This document shows positions 10,896 to 20,129 of a stretch of DNA of 24,775 nt, piece by piece. The stretch is from an uncultured Gammaproteobacteria bacterium (lineage in GTDB: Bacteria; Pseudomonadota; Gammaproteobacteria; Arenicellales; UBA868): NCBI GenBank assembly GCA_913051905.1, contig CAJXBY010000017.1:1-24775 (forward strand), read 5' to 3'. The notes beneath the pieces were generated by a model. It saw only the letters and a program-made list of their open reading frames with translations, made no database searches and was not told where the DNA came from. Made by a program: the position numbers and the translations under genes. Numbering within the stretch: the first letter of the stretch is position 1; the number at the start of each line of letters is the position of its first letter.

Positions 10896-13556
10896 ATGAC
10901 TGATTCCTTTGGTACCCGTGAAGTTCTGGATGTGGGCGGAAAGTCCTACGAGATTTTTGCACTGGACGCTGTGGGAGGCCTGTCCGGGCCTTCCCGGCTG
11001 CCGTATTCCTTGAAAATTCTGCTTGAAAACCTGCTGCGCCATGAGGACGGGATCAGTGTTACTGCCGAAGATATCGCTGCTCTAGCCAGCTGGGATGTGA
11101 AGGGGGGTGACGTACGGGAAATTGCCTATACGCCGGCCCGGGTCCTGATGCAAGACTTCACCGGGGTTCCGGCGATCGTCGATCTCGCCGCCATGCGTGA
11201 ATCAGTCCAGGCGCTGGGCGGCGACCCCGCACGAATCAACCCTTTGTCCCCGGCCGACATGGTGATCGATCACTCACTGACAGTAGATCATTTCGGGACA
11301 GACAGAGCACTGGATCTGAACACTGAGCTGGAATATCAGCGTAACCGGGAGAGATATTCGTTTCTACGCTGGGGGCAGAAAGCATTTGACAATTTTCGGG
11401 TGGTCCCTCCGGCCACCGGAATCGTGCACCAGGTGAACATTGAATATCTTTCAAGCGTTGTGTTTACCCGTGAAGTCAATGGTGTGCTCAGGGCGTATCC
11501 CGATACAGTGGTCGGGACAGATTCTCACACCACGATGGTCAATGGGCTCGGCGTACTCGGCTGGGGTGTAGGTGGAATCGAAGCTGAAGCAGCAATGCTG
11601 GGACAGCCTGTGACAATGCTGGTGCCAGAAGTCGTCGGATTTGAACTTCGGGGGTCCCTCAATGAAGGTGCGACAGCAACCGATCTGGTTCTGACGGTTG
11701 TCGAGATGCTCCGCCAGCACGGCGTGGTTGGAAAATTCGTCGAGTTTTATGGTGACGGGCTTGATGATCTGTCGTTAGCTGATCAAGCTACGCTCGCCAA
11801 TATGGCACCCGAATACGGTGCGACCTGCGGAATATGTCCTATAGATGTTGAAACGCTCAATTATCTGAGGCTCACCGGACGGGACGAACATCAAATTGCC
11901 CTGGTAGAGGCTTATGCACGACGCCAGGGTATGTTTCGCGAGAAGGGCGCCGAGCCCGCCCGCTACACGGACACCTTGTCCCTGGAGCTGGCCGAAGTCG
12001 TCCCGAGTATTGCCGGACCCAAGAGACCCCAGGACCGTATAGACCTGTCGGTTGCTAAACAGAGCGTTGCCGATGCTTGTGAAAGTGTCTCCCGGGGCGT
12101 TCCGGGTGTGCCTCAACAGTTTGAACTGAATGGCGAAAGTGTGGAGCTCAAGGATCAGGATATCGTGATTGCTGCAATCACCAGCTGCACGAATACCTCT
12201 AACCCAGGGGTAATCGTCAGTGCCGGTCTGGTGGCCAGGAATGCGCTCAGGCAGGGTTTGGACATCAGGCCATGGGTCAAAACATCACTGGCCCCGGGCT
12301 CCCAAGTCGTTACAGACTACCTCGAGGAAGCCGGTCTTCTCCAGGCGCTGACCGAGATCGGATTTGCCGTCGTTGGCTACGGGTGCACCACATGCATCGG
12401 CAATTCCGGGCCATTACCCCTGCCTGTGAGCAAGGCGATCGAACAAGGCGATCTGGTAGCCTGTTCCGTACTGTCCGGAAACCGCAACTTTGAAGGCAGG
12501 GTGCACACCGAGGTCCGGATGAACTTTCTAGCTTCGCCGCCGCTGGTCGTGGCTTATGCACTGGCAGGTACGATGGCTATAGACTTTCGCACAGACCCTC
12601 TTGGGACGGGTTCGAATGGTGAACCGGTCTATCTACGTGACATCTGGCCGACTTCCTCGGAGGTGGCGGAAGTGATCGGTGCCAGTCTCACACGTGATGT
12701 CTTCCAGGCACGTTACTCTGATGTGTTTCGCGGTGACCGCCGCTGGGCCGATATCAGTGTCGATGCTTCCACTTTGTTCGCGTGGGACGAGTCCTCAACC
12801 TACGTCAGAAGACCGCCGTACTTTGACGGGATGACGGGGGAGGTACCGGGGATAAGCGGTTTTCGGAATGCCCGGGTCCTGGCCATGCTGGGAGACAGTG
12901 TGACTACCGACCATATTTCTCCTGCCGGAGCTATCAAAGCCGATAGTCCAGCCGGCAGCTATCTTCGTCAACACGGTGTGGAAGATGCCGACTTCAACTC
13001 CTATGGCTCACGCAGGGGAAACCACGAGGTCATGATGCGGGGTACTTTTGCCAACATCAGGCTCCGTAACGAGCTTGCGCCGGGAACAGAAGGGGGTTGG
13101 ACGTGTCTTGAGGCAGGCGGTGAATCCCTGCCGATCTACGACGCGGCACTCCGGCACCAAGAAAACAACACGCCTTTGATCGTGGTTGCGGGCAAAGAGT
13201 ACGGAACGGGGTCTTCACGCGACTGGGCTGCAAAAGGTCCAGCCCTTCTCGGGGTTAAGGCCGTTCTGGTCGAGAGCTTTGAACGAATCCATCGGTCAAA
13301 TCTCGTGGGGATGGGTGTATTGCCGCTCCAGTTCCAGGATGGGCAAGATCGGACAAAACTCGGGCTCACGGGTTTCGAAAGCTATGACCTGGAGGAACTG
13401 AGATCCGGTGTCACGGAAGTCGAGGTCAAGGCGACCAGTGCCGATGGGGAGGTCAAGTGTTTCTGTGTAAAGGTGAGGATCGATACGCCCAAGGAGTGGG
13501 ACTACTTTCGGCACGGTGGTATTCTGCAGTACGTGATTCGCCAGTTGCTAAACTAG
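10896..13556 (+). CDS. acnA: Aconitate hydratase, AcnA/IRP type
   Basis: This 886-residue enzyme interconverts citrate and isocitrate in the TCA and glyoxylate cycles. It belongs to the AcnA / iron-regulatory-protein branch, shown by the early motif [38 protein letters not shown], and [20 protein letters not shown]. The three [4Fe-4S] ligands are C431 ([10 protein letters not shown]) and C497 and C500 ([13 protein letters not shown]). The C-terminal swivel domain has [16 protein letters not shown] and the substrate-binding [17 protein letters not shown]. The ATG is well supported by AGGAG at 10886-10890, five bases upstream. The gene stands alone, 106 bases after ligA and convergent with the next gene. 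I found no convincing promoter in the upstream gap. Confidence 0.97.
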   Translation: MTDSFGTREVLDVGGKSYEIFALDAVGGLSGPSRLPYSLKILLENLLRHEDGISVTAEDIAALASWDVKGGDVREIAYTPARVLMQDFTGVPAIVDLAAMRESVQALGGDPARINPLSPADMVIDHSLTVDHFGTDRALDLNTELEYQRNRERYSFLRWGQKAFDNFRVVPPATGIVHQVNIEYLSSVVFTREVNGVLRAYPDTVVGTDSHTTMVNGLGVLGWGVGGIEAEAAMLGQPVTMLVPEVVGFELRGSLNEGATATDLVLTVVEMLRQHGVVGKFVEFYGDGLDDLSLADQATLANMAPEYGATCGICPIDVETLNYLRLTGRDEHQIALVEAYARRQGMFREKGAEPARYTDTLSLELAEVVPSIAGPKRPQDRIDLSVAKQSVADACESVSRGVPGVPQQFELNGESVELKDQDIVIAAITSCTNTSNPGVIVSAGLVARNALRQGLDIRPWVKTSLAPGSQVVTDYLEEAGLLQALTEIGFAVVGYGCTTCIGNSGPLPLPVSKAIEQGDLVACSVLSGNRNFEGRVHTEVRMNFLASPPLVVAYALAGTMAIDFRTDPLGTGSNGEPVYLRDIWPTSSEVAEVIGASLTRDVFQARYSDVFRGDRRWADISVDASTLFAWDESSTYVRRPPYFDGMTGEVPGISGFRNARVLAMLGDSVTTDHISPAGAIKADSPAGSYLRQHGVEDADFNSYGSRRGNHEVMMRGTFANIRLRNELAPGTEGGWTCLEAGGESLPIYDAALRHQENNTPLIVVAGKEYGTGSSRDWAAKGPALLGVKAVLVESFERIHRSNLVGMGVLPLQFQDGQDRTKLGLTGFESYDLEELRSGVTEVEVKATSADGEVKCFCVKVRIDTPKEWDYFRHGGILQYVIRQLLN

Positions 13557-13569
13557 ACGGCCATGGTAT

Positions 13570-13588
13570 GTGCCGGTGAAACCGGCAC
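13570..13588. terminator. Hairpin between convergent genes, possible bidirectional terminator
   Basis: GTGCCGGT (13570-13577) and ACCGGCAC (13581-13588) form a perfect 8-base-pair stem with a three-base GAA loop. It lies 13 bases after the acnA stop and about 50 bases from the stop of the convergent 305-residue gene. There is no T-run on either side, so it is not a textbook intrinsic terminator; it may block read-through or stabilise mRNA 3' ends. Confidence 0.5.
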
Positions 13589-13641
13589 CATTACGGACCG
13601 TCTCTTCATCCAGAGGCACCTCCCCGATCGCTGTTGCTGAA

Positions 13642-14559
13642 CTAGGTTTCAAATCGGCCCAGCTCTTCTAGGTAGAGCCTGGCACTCTTTGGCATAGGTA
13701 CACGGACACCGGCGATGTAGGAGATCAGGTCGATGCCGTCGCAGAGGAGCTGCCGGGCTCTGGCCGCAATGTGCTCCTGTCCGCTACCGTCGGGGAGGCC
13801 TGCTGCACATCTGTCTTTGAGTTCTTCGGCCAGGGTGACAAATTTTGGCCAACTGTAGAAAAAGTCCGGGTCACTTTTCATGATTTCGCTTTCTTCCCTG
13901 GCGGCCGCTGCGTACGCCAGAATCTGTTCTCCTATACCGCGCATCTGTGGCGCTGGCTCCAGAACCTCGACCATTCGAACAGCGATGCTGTCAATTGATT
14001 TCATTGTCTGTGCGATCTTCACATAGCGGCTCTCGTAGTAATTCTGGATCGTCCGGGTAAAGACCTTGAAGGGTTCACCCCAGAGTTCGTCTACACCTTC
14101 CTGTCCACTGGAATGCCTGACCTGTTTGCCAAGTTCCAGTGCTTCCTCGAAACAAGAACTGCACTCGCGCATTAATTCGTTATCAGTATTGACATGAATG
14201 CCGCGGCCTTCGAGCTCCACGATACTCGTAAAGAGGTCAGTCGCCCGGTTGAACAGACCGCCTGCAAGCATCGCTGCATTGACCCGTTTACGGGATTCAT
14301 CGGTCTCGTTCTCATACGCGTTTCTGGCGGCCTCCACTTTGTTTCCCGGTGTATTGATCCCGGGTTCAGTGTGGTGAAAAGTCCGTCGCGTTAGTGAGTA
14401 GAGAAGGTCGCGTTTTGCGCTGAGGCTTTCCGGAGGAGGTGCGTAGTAACGGATCCAATACCCGTCGTAGAAGATGTGAGGTTTGCCGTCGATCTCCCGG
14501 CGGGATCCGTTTTCAGTGCTACCGCTCATCCGTCTGTCCGAAAGGCGGTTGGGTGACAT
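13642..14559 (-). CDS. Hypothetical protein, 305 residues, no family recognised
   Basis: I do not recognise this protein. It is soluble by inspection, with no signal peptide or membrane helix, and appears largely alpha-helical with many Glu, Arg and Ala residues. The N-terminal part has a compact aromatic block IDGKPHIFYDGYWIRYYAPP, followed by LYSLTRRTFHHTEPGINTPG, which may be a small folded module. The middle has paired cysteines (ECSSC) and helical stretches such as YYESRYVKIAQTMKSIDSIA. Near the end, DPDFFYSWPKFVTLAEEL is striking. Codon use resembles that of its neighbours, and a candidate promoter and structured leader lie upstream, so I believe it is real. An alternative ATG lies ten codons in, at 14529, still before the aromatic block. 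It sits alone between acnA (convergent) and the hyuA-like gene (same strand, 207 bases upstream). No function can be assigned. Confidence 0.78.
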   Translation of the reverse strand: MSPNRLSDRRMSGSTENGSRREIDGKPHIFYDGYWIRYYAPPPESLSAKRDLLYSLTRRTFHHTEPGINTPGNKVEAARNAYENETDESRKRVNAAMLAGGLFNRATDLFTSIVELEGRGIHVNTDNELMRECSSCFEEALELGKQVRHSSGQEGVDELWGEPFKVFTRTIQNYYESRYVKIAQTMKSIDSIAVRMVEVLEPAPQMRGIGEQILAYAAAAREESEIMKSDPDFFYSWPKFVTLAEELKDRCAAGLPDGSGQEHIAARARQLLCDGIDLISYIAGVRVPMPKSARLYLEELGRFET

Positions 14560-14570
14560 TCAGCGGCACA

Positions 14571-14591
14571 GGGCGAGCAAGATCCTCGCCC
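14571..14591 (-). promoter_or_regulatory. Leader hairpin just upstream of the 305-residue gene
   Basis: GGGCGAG and CTCGCCC form a perfect 7-base-pair stem with a seven-base loop, ending 11 bases before the ATG at 14559 on the minus strand. A second, smaller perfect stem (ATGCT/AGCAT, 14649-14663) lies further up in the same predicted leader. Neither is followed by a T-run. A role in translation control or mRNA stability is possible; alternatively the larger stem is the end of the upstream transcript. Confidence 0.35.
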
Positions 14592-14682
14592 GCTTGGCCG
14601 TCCCGCCAGAGAGACAGGAGTTCGATGTGGAATGATCTGCTTCACTCGATGCTTATTCAGCATGGATAGCGGTCGGGACTGC

Positions 14683-14710
14683 ATTCTACGCCGCGGTTCC
14701 GGAAAGGCAA
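14683..14710 (-). promoter_or_regulatory. Candidate sigma70 promoter for the 305-residue gene
   Basis: On the minus strand TTGCCT (14705-14710) and TAGAAT (14683-14688) are separated by 16 bases, matching consensus at four and five of six positions. The predicted start near 14676 would give a leader of about 115 bases containing two short hairpins. This would make the gene independent of the hyuA-like gene upstream. Confidence 0.42.
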
Positions 14711-14766
14711 TATCGGTGCCCGCATGCTGCCCATTGCTATTCAGGCTTCGGTTCCCTTGCCGATGG

Positions 14767-16830
14767 TCACCGGCGTATTACTCCGGCAGCACTCTTCCCG
14801 TGGCCGGGTCCGGTGCCTTCGAATGCGGGCCGGCCGGTTGCAGTGGCGGTGACGCGCGCTTCAAAGAAGACACCATCATGCTGGTCGTCAGGTTCAACGG
14901 CCCTGGTGTCCCGTGTTAGGGCAGTGGTAATTGCCAGTGCCCCGGCTCCAGCAGCGCGTTCACAGGCAAGGTCAACAGCCTGCTCCTCCGCCCAGGCAAA
15001 AGCGCTTTCTAGATCGGTAAAGTCCCGAGGCGCTGTCCGGGAGTGGGTCCGGAAAATCCCCTGGACCGGCTGGGTGATTGTAATGTGCTCTCTCTGAACA
15101 ACGCTGCCCACGACCGCCCCAATCGCGTTTGCAACCTCGCTGTGGTTAGGGAGCAGAACATCCAGCCCGAGCAGACGGCCGGTGTCAGGATAGTAAAGGG
15201 CAGCAGGGGCGCCTACGGCCACCAGCGAGCGTTCTGCGTCAAAGTTGATCGAGAGCAGTCCATCATCGATCCGCCCCCCACCGGTAATCCACTCGGCGAA
15301 CAGGCGGCTCATTTTCTCGAGCTGGAAACGATTCTGACGAGTCGCATCCGTCGCAAGACAGGCCTGGATTATGGTTCGGCAGATAATCCTGATGACTTTT
15401 TCGTGCACCAGGCGGCTTGCAACGACGCTGTCTTCGGGATCAAAACTACCCCAACCATAGACCTGCCGCATCTGTCTGGCCCATATCACGGCCGCAAGCC
15501 GTGCACCCTCTGCCGACCAGTGGTTAGCAGAGCCTAAGACATGCGCCGCGTCAGAAGGGGTGAAGCCGCTGTAGATCGCCATGCCGTTGCGGACCAGTGC
15601 AGCAACCGCACGCGCCTGGTCGGGTGCGGAGGCGGCCAGCGTATCCAGCTCAAGGGGGGCTTCGGAGAGTTTTTCCCAGACGCCTCTCTGCACTGTTGTC
15701 AGTAGGGAGAGTTGGCTGTCGTCGGCAAAAAGCGGCAGTGCAAAACGGTTGTTGCGGGGCGTAGCAGCAGCCTGTTGCTGTCGCTTGAGTGCGTCCATGA
15801 TCTCGGAATGTGTACTCGCGAGCAGACTCATGGGAACCACTCTTCGGGGCCCGATCCCTAGGCCTTCACCACCACTGAATCGAACCTCACTGTCACCACC
15901 CAGTCCCAGTGAGAAGACCCGGATCGCCTCGATCATGGGCCGCCAGTCACCGATCAGGGTTGCTTCCGTACTGATGGCCGGTTGCCCTCCAGTGACGATG
16001 GCGATATCTGTGGTCGTGCCACCCATGTCGGCCACAATCGCAGATTCGGCACTGCTCAGGAACGACGCACCGACGACACTGGCTGCCGGTCCGGAGAGCA
16101 CCGTCTCAACCGGCCTGTGGAGGGCAATTTCAGCCGTCACTAAAGACCCATCACCCTTGACCACCATGACCGGGGCCTGGATTTCGTGCTCTGCAAGAAT
16201 TTCCTGAACTGCCCGGATTAACTGGTGAATGAACGGCACCAGTGATGCGTTAAAGGCCACTGTGACTGCCCGACGCGGTGCATCCAGTGAGGTCGCCAGT
16301 TCGTAGCCGCAGGTCACCGGCTTACCGGAAAGAGCATAAACCCGCTCCCGCAAGGCGATTTCGTGGGCCGGATTTCGAACGCTGAAAAGTCCTGAAATTC
16401 CGAATGCCGAAACCTGGTTTTGGTGCTTCCTGATCGCGTCATCGGCCGCGTCAGTGTCCAGGGGTTGGTTTTCGCGGCCTCCTGCATCATGACTTCCAGA
16501 GAGCAGAACACAGTGGCCACCCCGTACTGCCTGGTCTAGACGCCACCGTTCGACCTGTTTTGCCTGATAACCGGCGAGCAATAGGCAGACCGGTGTACCC
16601 CGGCCTTCCACCACAGCATTGGTGGCAAGAGTGGTCGACAGGGAGACCAGGCCCACTCGGGACAGCTGATCCTGCGGGAGAGTGTTTATGACTTCTCGGA
16701 TTCCGACAGACAGGTTACTGTGTGTCGTCAGCGATTTGGCGCTGGCCACCAGCTTCTGACCATCATTGATCAGAGCAGCGTCTGTGTAGGTGCCCCCGGT
16801 GTCGATGCCAAGACGAAGCCTGGTCCGCAT
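14767..16830 (-). CDS. HyuA-type hydantoinase/oxoprolinase subunit
   Basis: This 687-residue protein belongs to the HyuA / 5-oxoprolinase A family, ATP-using enzymes of the ASKHA fold that open cyclic amides (N-methylhydantoin, 5-oxoproline) or carboxylate ketones. The N-terminal phosphate-binding loop is LGIDTGGTYTDAALI. Further family blocks are SLSTTLATNAVVEGRGTPV, VKGDGSLVTAEIALHRPVET, LSGPAASVVGASFL and IVADMGGTTTDIAIV, then GLGLGGDSEVRF-like glycine-rich sequence (SLGLGGDSEVRF). I chose the ATG at 16830 because AAGGTGG sits just upstream; an ATG at 16848 is possible. It begins 22 bases after the 3-hydroxyacyl-CoA dehydrogenase stop, so the two are probably co-transcribed. The usual HyuB partner is not adjacent, so substrate and partner are unknown. 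Confidence 0.87.
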   Translation of the reverse strand: MRTRLRLGIDTGGTYTDAALINDGQKLVASAKSLTTHSNLSVGIREVINTLPQDQLSRVGLVSLSTTLATNAVVEGRGTPVCLLLAGYQAKQVERWRLDQAVRGGHCVLLSGSHDAGGRENQPLDTDAADDAIRKHQNQVSAFGISGLFSVRNPAHEIALRERVYALSGKPVTCGYELATSLDAPRRAVTVAFNASLVPFIHQLIRAVQEILAEHEIQAPVMVVKGDGSLVTAEIALHRPVETVLSGPAASVVGASFLSSAESAIVADMGGTTTDIAIVTGGQPAISTEATLIGDWRPMIEAIRVFSLGLGGDSEVRFSGGEGLGIGPRRVVPMSLLASTHSEIMDALKRQQQAAATPRNNRFALPLFADDSQLSLLTTVQRGVWEKLSEAPLELDTLAASAPDQARAVAALVRNGMAIYSGFTPSDAAHVLGSANHWSAEGARLAAVIWARQMRQVYGWGSFDPEDSVVASRLVHEKVIRIICRTIIQACLATDATRQNRFQLEKMSRLFAEWITGGGRIDDGLLSINFDAERSLVAVGAPAALYYPDTGRLLGLDVLLPNHSEVANAIGAVVGSVVQREHITITQPVQGIFRTHSRTAPRDFTDLESAFAWAEEQAVDLACERAAGAGALAITTALTRDTRAVEPDDQHDGVFFEARVTATATGRPAFEGTGPGHGKSAAGVIRR

Positions 16831-16852
16831 TGCGCCACCTTGAGTCATAGAG

Positions 16853-17707
16853 TCAGCCGTCGTAATCAAAAAATCCTTTGCCGCTCTTCCTGCCCAGATA
16901 GCCTGCAGCGACCATCTGCTTGAGCAATGGGCACGGCCGGAACTTCGAATCGCTGAATTCATTGAACAGAATGTTCATTACATACAGACAGACATCAATG
17001 CCGATCATGTCCGCCAGAGCCAGCGGACCCATTGGATGGCCGGCGCCCAGCTTCATTGCAGCATCGATTTCCTCGGCCGTTGCCAGTCCTTCATACAGAA
17101 TGAATGCAGCTTCATTGATCATGGGTACCAGCATGCGGTTGACGACAAATCCGGGACTATCTTTGACAGTGACCGGTGTTTTACCCAGGCTGCGAATGAA
17201 TTCATCGGTCGCGTTGAAAGTCTCGTCTGATGTCTGGAGCGCCCGGATCACCTCCACCAGGGCCATCATGGGAACCGGGTTGAAGAAATGCATCCCAATC
17301 ACCCGCCCGGGTCGGCCGCTGAACGAGGCCAAGCTCGTTAAGGACAAAGACGAGGTATTCGAGGCCAGGATCGCTGTCGGACCACACACACCGTTCAGTT
17401 CACTGAAGATCCTGGTTTTCAGATCTATGTTCTCAGTTGCTGCCTCGATTACCAGGTCGCAATCTGACATTGTGGCAAGCTCAGTCGTTGAGCGGATACG
17501 TCCTATTGAGGCATCTTTCTCTTCGGCGCTGATCTTCTCCCTGTCCAGCAGACGGTCGAGGCTTTTACTGATTACGGCAAGCCCACCTTCCAACAGGGGT
17601 TCCGAGATATCCTGCATGGTCACGTGGTATCCTTTCAGCGCGCAGATCTGCGAGATCCCACTGCCCATGGTGCCGGCACCGACAACGCCGATTTTGCTGA
17701 TATTCAT
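16853..17707 (-). CDS. 3-hydroxybutyryl-CoA / 3-hydroxyacyl-CoA dehydrogenase
   Basis: This 284-residue enzyme is a stand-alone NAD(P)-dependent 3-hydroxyacyl-CoA dehydrogenase of the Hbd/PaaH type, which interconverts acetoacetyl-CoA and 3-hydroxybutyryl-CoA or similar substrates. The Rossmann motif is GVVGAGTMGSGI (residues 7-18). The catalytic dyad is H140 in MHFFNPVPMM and E152 in LVEVI. The C-terminal domain has DSPGFVVNRMLVPMINEAAF, LGAGHPMGPLALADMIGID and the ending GYLGRKSGKGFFDY. Length is normal for the family. A GGAG lies about nine bases before the ATG. It leads a probable two-gene unit with the downstream hyuA-like gene and is divergent from argE, 138 bases away. The presence of a HyuA partner instead of thiolase or enoyl-CoA hydratase genes is unusual for this enzyme. 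Confidence 0.93.
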   Translation of the reverse strand: MNISKIGVVGAGTMGSGISQICALKGYHVTMQDISEPLLEGGLAVISKSLDRLLDREKISAEEKDASIGRIRSTTELATMSDCDLVIEAATENIDLKTRIFSELNGVCGPTAILASNTSSLSLTSLASFSGRPGRVIGMHFFNPVPMMALVEVIRALQTSDETFNATDEFIRSLGKTPVTVKDSPGFVVNRMLVPMINEAAFILYEGLATAEEIDAAMKLGAGHPMGPLALADMIGIDVCLYVMNILFNEFSDSKFRPCPLLKQMVAAGYLGRKSGKGFFDYDG

Positions 17708-17845
17708 GATGTTTGCTCCGTGATCTCCAGCTGTAGTCGAGACAAGGTCGGCAAGGCTAACCTAAACAGCCGGGCAAGCCAATCATCGAAGATACCAGTG
17801 GTTCGGGAGAGATTCACACTCGCACAACACAGAAAAGGGGGATTT

Positions 17846-18985
17846 ATGACTGCTGAAGAAATGATCAGGTGCTTGGTCGGGTTTGACACCGTCTCCCGAG
17901 ACAGCAACCTTCCACTGATTGAGTTCGTTGAGAATTATCTGGACGACCTGGGGGTCTGCTCCCACCGTGTGGCCAGCGATGACGGGCTTAAATCGAACCT
18001 ATATGCCACTGTAGGCCCGGAAGAGGACGGCGGTGTTGTTCTGTCTGGCCATACGGATGTTGTGCCGGTAGATGGACAGGATTGGGATACCGATCCTTTT
18101 GCGCTTAACGGATACGACGGCCGACTGCACGGGCGTGGAACCTGTGACATGAAGGGGTTCATCGCAATTGCTCTGGCACTTGTCCCGGAGATGAAAAAGC
18201 TCAGGCGGCCGGTCCACTTTGCGCTTTCATACGACGAGGAAATCGGTTGCCGGGGTGCGCCCGAGATGATCGAGAAGTTGGCCGCCGTATTACCCTCTCC
18301 ACAGGCAGTGATCGTCGGTGAGCCGACCAGCATGACGGCTGTGACCGGGCACAAGGGCATCGTCGCCCTGAAGACGACGGTCAGGGGCTATGAAACGCAC
18401 TCCAGCCAGACCAATCGGGGTGTCAGTGCGGTCATGAATGCAGCCCGACTGGTCAGCTTTCTCGGTGCGATGGCTGAGAGACTGGAACAAGAGACGCCTG
18501 CAGATAACGGATTCAATCCGCACAACAGTACGGTCCATGTAGGCGTTATCAATGGCGGTACCGCAATGAATATTGTTTCCCGGCATTGCGAATTCGTATG
18601 GGATATCCGCAACATTCCCGGTGATGACCCACAGCAGCTGATTGACGAATTTGAAGTCTTCTGCCGGGACGAAGTTCTACCGGCAATGCGTAGCCGCTGG
18701 CAGGACTGTTTCATCTCTACCGAGGTTTTTGCCAGAGCCCCGGAGTTTGCACCGGCAGAGTCCGCGGCACTCGAGCTGGTGCAGCGGCTTACGGGGATCA
18801 CAGAAACAGGTCGGGGTGCCTATGTCGCTGAGGCCGGGCTTTTTCAGGCGGCCGGGTTTCCAACCGTGATGTGTGGCCCGGGCTCTATTGACCAGGCTCA
18901 TCAGCCCAATGAGTTCATCAGCCTGGACCAGGTTGCTGAGGGAGAGAAGTTTCTGCGCAGCGTGATCCAGGAACTCTCCAGCTGA
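17846..18985 (+). CDS. argE: Acetylornithine deacetylase (M20 family)
   Basis: This 379-residue protein is an ArgE-type M20 metallohydrolase that removes acetyl from N-acetylornithine in arginine biosynthesis. The metal and catalytic residues are all visible: H69 and D71 in LSGHTDVVPVDGQDW, bridging D101 in GRGTCDMKGF, the general base E131 and ligand E132 in SYDEEIGCRGA, and the VGEPTSM motif. The dimerisation domain (TVRGYETHSSQTNRGVSAV) and final histidine region (GPGSIDQAHQPNEFI) follow. The ATG at 17846 is chosen because AAAAGGGGGA directly precedes it; the frame is open further upstream but that part does not resemble the family. The end of the gene is only nine bases from the convergent glycosyltransferase-like gene. 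No other arg genes are in view. A related M20 deacylase is possible but less likely. Confidence 0.9.
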   Translation: MTAEEMIRCLVGFDTVSRDSNLPLIEFVENYLDDLGVCSHRVASDDGLKSNLYATVGPEEDGGVVLSGHTDVVPVDGQDWDTDPFALNGYDGRLHGRGTCDMKGFIAIALALVPEMKKLRRPVHFALSYDEEIGCRGAPEMIEKLAAVLPSPQAVIVGEPTSMTAVTGHKGIVALKTTVRGYETHSSQTNRGVSAVMNAARLVSFLGAMAERLEQETPADNGFNPHNSTVHVGVINGGTAMNIVSRHCEFVWDIRNIPGDDPQQLIDEFEVFCRDEVLPAMRSRWQDCFISTEVFARAPEFAPAESAALELVQRLTGITETGRGAYVAEAGLFQAAGFPTVMCGPGSIDQAHQPNEFISLDQVAEGEKFLRSVIQELSS

Positions 18986-18994
18986 TCAGAGTCA

Positions 18995-20083
18995 TCACTG
19001 AGCCAGTTTTTCGGCAATCAGACGGGCACACTGGAGCGCCCCGTTTTCGATCTTCGGTCGTTCGGTGTGTCCTGCCTCGAGCAGATCCCGAAGGTGAGTA
19101 AGCCACTTGCCGGAAGAATAGTCCGTAGCCTTGAGCGCACGGCCCGTGACATGATCGTTCAGGAACTCGACCAACGGCGGCATCTCGGGGGAGTCGTCCC
19201 TCACAAAATAGCCGAAGGGAGAGCCTCCATGAAACACTTCGGCGATCGTGCTGTAACCTGCTTTTCCAATCACAAGGTCCGCCGCACAGACCAGGTCCGG
19301 GTGATAGTGCACCGAATCTGCCGGCAGCATCAGAACATTTTGTGCCAAACGATGCTCTGCCCGTGATCCGCCGGCAATAACAAATTGAATGTCACCGAAC
19401 TCAGACTCAAGGTGGCCGCAATAGGGGTGATCCTGTGCAACACCGCCCATGCCGATTAAAACCATCGGCTGGGCCTTGTCGATCTCAAGGGCTTCCCGGG
19501 TGTCGTGAACTGTTCGGCGGGGCGGGCGGGAAACCGGGTTGACCAATTTCGCTCGGTTGGCTGTCCGGCAGACAGGAGCACACTGGATGTGCAGGTCTGC
19601 TGTTTCATACAACGGTGTCAATGCGCTGGAAAATTCCGCAAATTCAGGTGCCAGCAGAGCAAGTTCGGCGTATATCCAATCCCAGGTAAAGTTTTCAATC
19701 AGAACGCACGGTAGTCCTGCATGTTGGGCGGCCGCGATTCCCATTGGTGCAATGTCACAGACCACCAGCTGACAGTGAAGGTCGTGGAGCGTTGAGGCCA
19801 GCGGATCCAGCCGATCAGCGCTGAACGGGAGCTCTTTATCCAGGATTTTCAGAGTCCCTGCAATGTCTGTAGTCAGGGCGTTTTTCTGTACAGGCCCGGA
19901 ATCACATTCCAGCCGGTGGTGGCTAAATGTGTCGAGTGACTGGCTGAAAAACCATTCCGGCACTCCCGTGAATAGCTCTAGGCGGATGCCTTTCACGATT
20001 CCGTTCAGGGCCTGTCCCACTGCACAGGCGCGTGAGGCGTGGCCGAAACCGTGTGAGGTTACGAAGAACGCTACACAGGTCAC
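18995..20083 (-). CDS. GT-B glycosyltransferase-like protein (MurG/L-arabinokinase N-domain type)
   Basis: This 362-residue protein resembles GT-B fold glycosyltransferases, especially the small group related to MurG and to the N-terminal domain of plant L-arabinokinase. It begins MTCVAFFVTSHGFGHASRA, with the characteristic HGFGHASR loop (residues 11-18). The C-terminal nucleotide-sugar region has VLIGMGGVAQ, then LVCAADLVIGKAGYSTIAEV and PFGYFVRDDSPEMPPLVEFL. The donor and acceptor are unknown. Translation starts at a GTG with no clear ribosome-binding site. The gene follows gshA by 46 bases on the same strand, so it is probably co-transcribed with it, an unusual pairing. Its stop lies nine bases from the convergent argE stop. 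Cytoplasmic, with no signal peptide or membrane segment visible. Confidence 0.8.
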   Translation of the reverse strand: MTCVAFFVTSHGFGHASRACAVGQALNGIVKGIRLELFTGVPEWFFSQSLDTFSHHRLECDSGPVQKNALTTDIAGTLKILDKELPFSADRLDPLASTLHDLHCQLVVCDIAPMGIAAAQHAGLPCVLIENFTWDWIYAELALLAPEFAEFSSALTPLYETADLHIQCAPVCRTANRAKLVNPVSRPPRRTVHDTREALEIDKAQPMVLIGMGGVAQDHPYCGHLESEFGDIQFVIAGGSRAEHRLAQNVLMLPADSVHYHPDLVCAADLVIGKAGYSTIAEVFHGGSPFGYFVRDDSPEMPPLVEFLNDHVTGRALKATDYSSGKWLTHLRDLLEAGHTERPKIENGALQCARLIAEKLAQ

Positions 20084-20129
20084 TGGTCAGCAGGCAGTCG
20101 ACAGCCAGGTTCTGAATCACTGAACGCGT

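Noticed and set aside
15581..16207. Long open frame (208 codons) on the plus strand opposite the hyuA-like gene
   Set aside because: It lies wholly antisense to a well-supported gene, its translation is Ser/Ala/Thr/Pro-rich with no recognisable motif, and such frames are common opposite GC-rich coding sequence.
16920..17723. Long open frame (267 codons) on the plus strand opposite the 3-hydroxyacyl-CoA dehydrogenase
   Set aside because: It mirrors almost the whole dehydrogenase gene, which has clear catalytic motifs; the antisense product is low in complexity and unlike any family I know.
17624..17845. N-terminal extension of argE back to 17624
   Set aside because: It would overlap the divergent dehydrogenase gene and does not look like the M20 family, whereas the ATG at 17846 has a strong ribosome-binding sequence.
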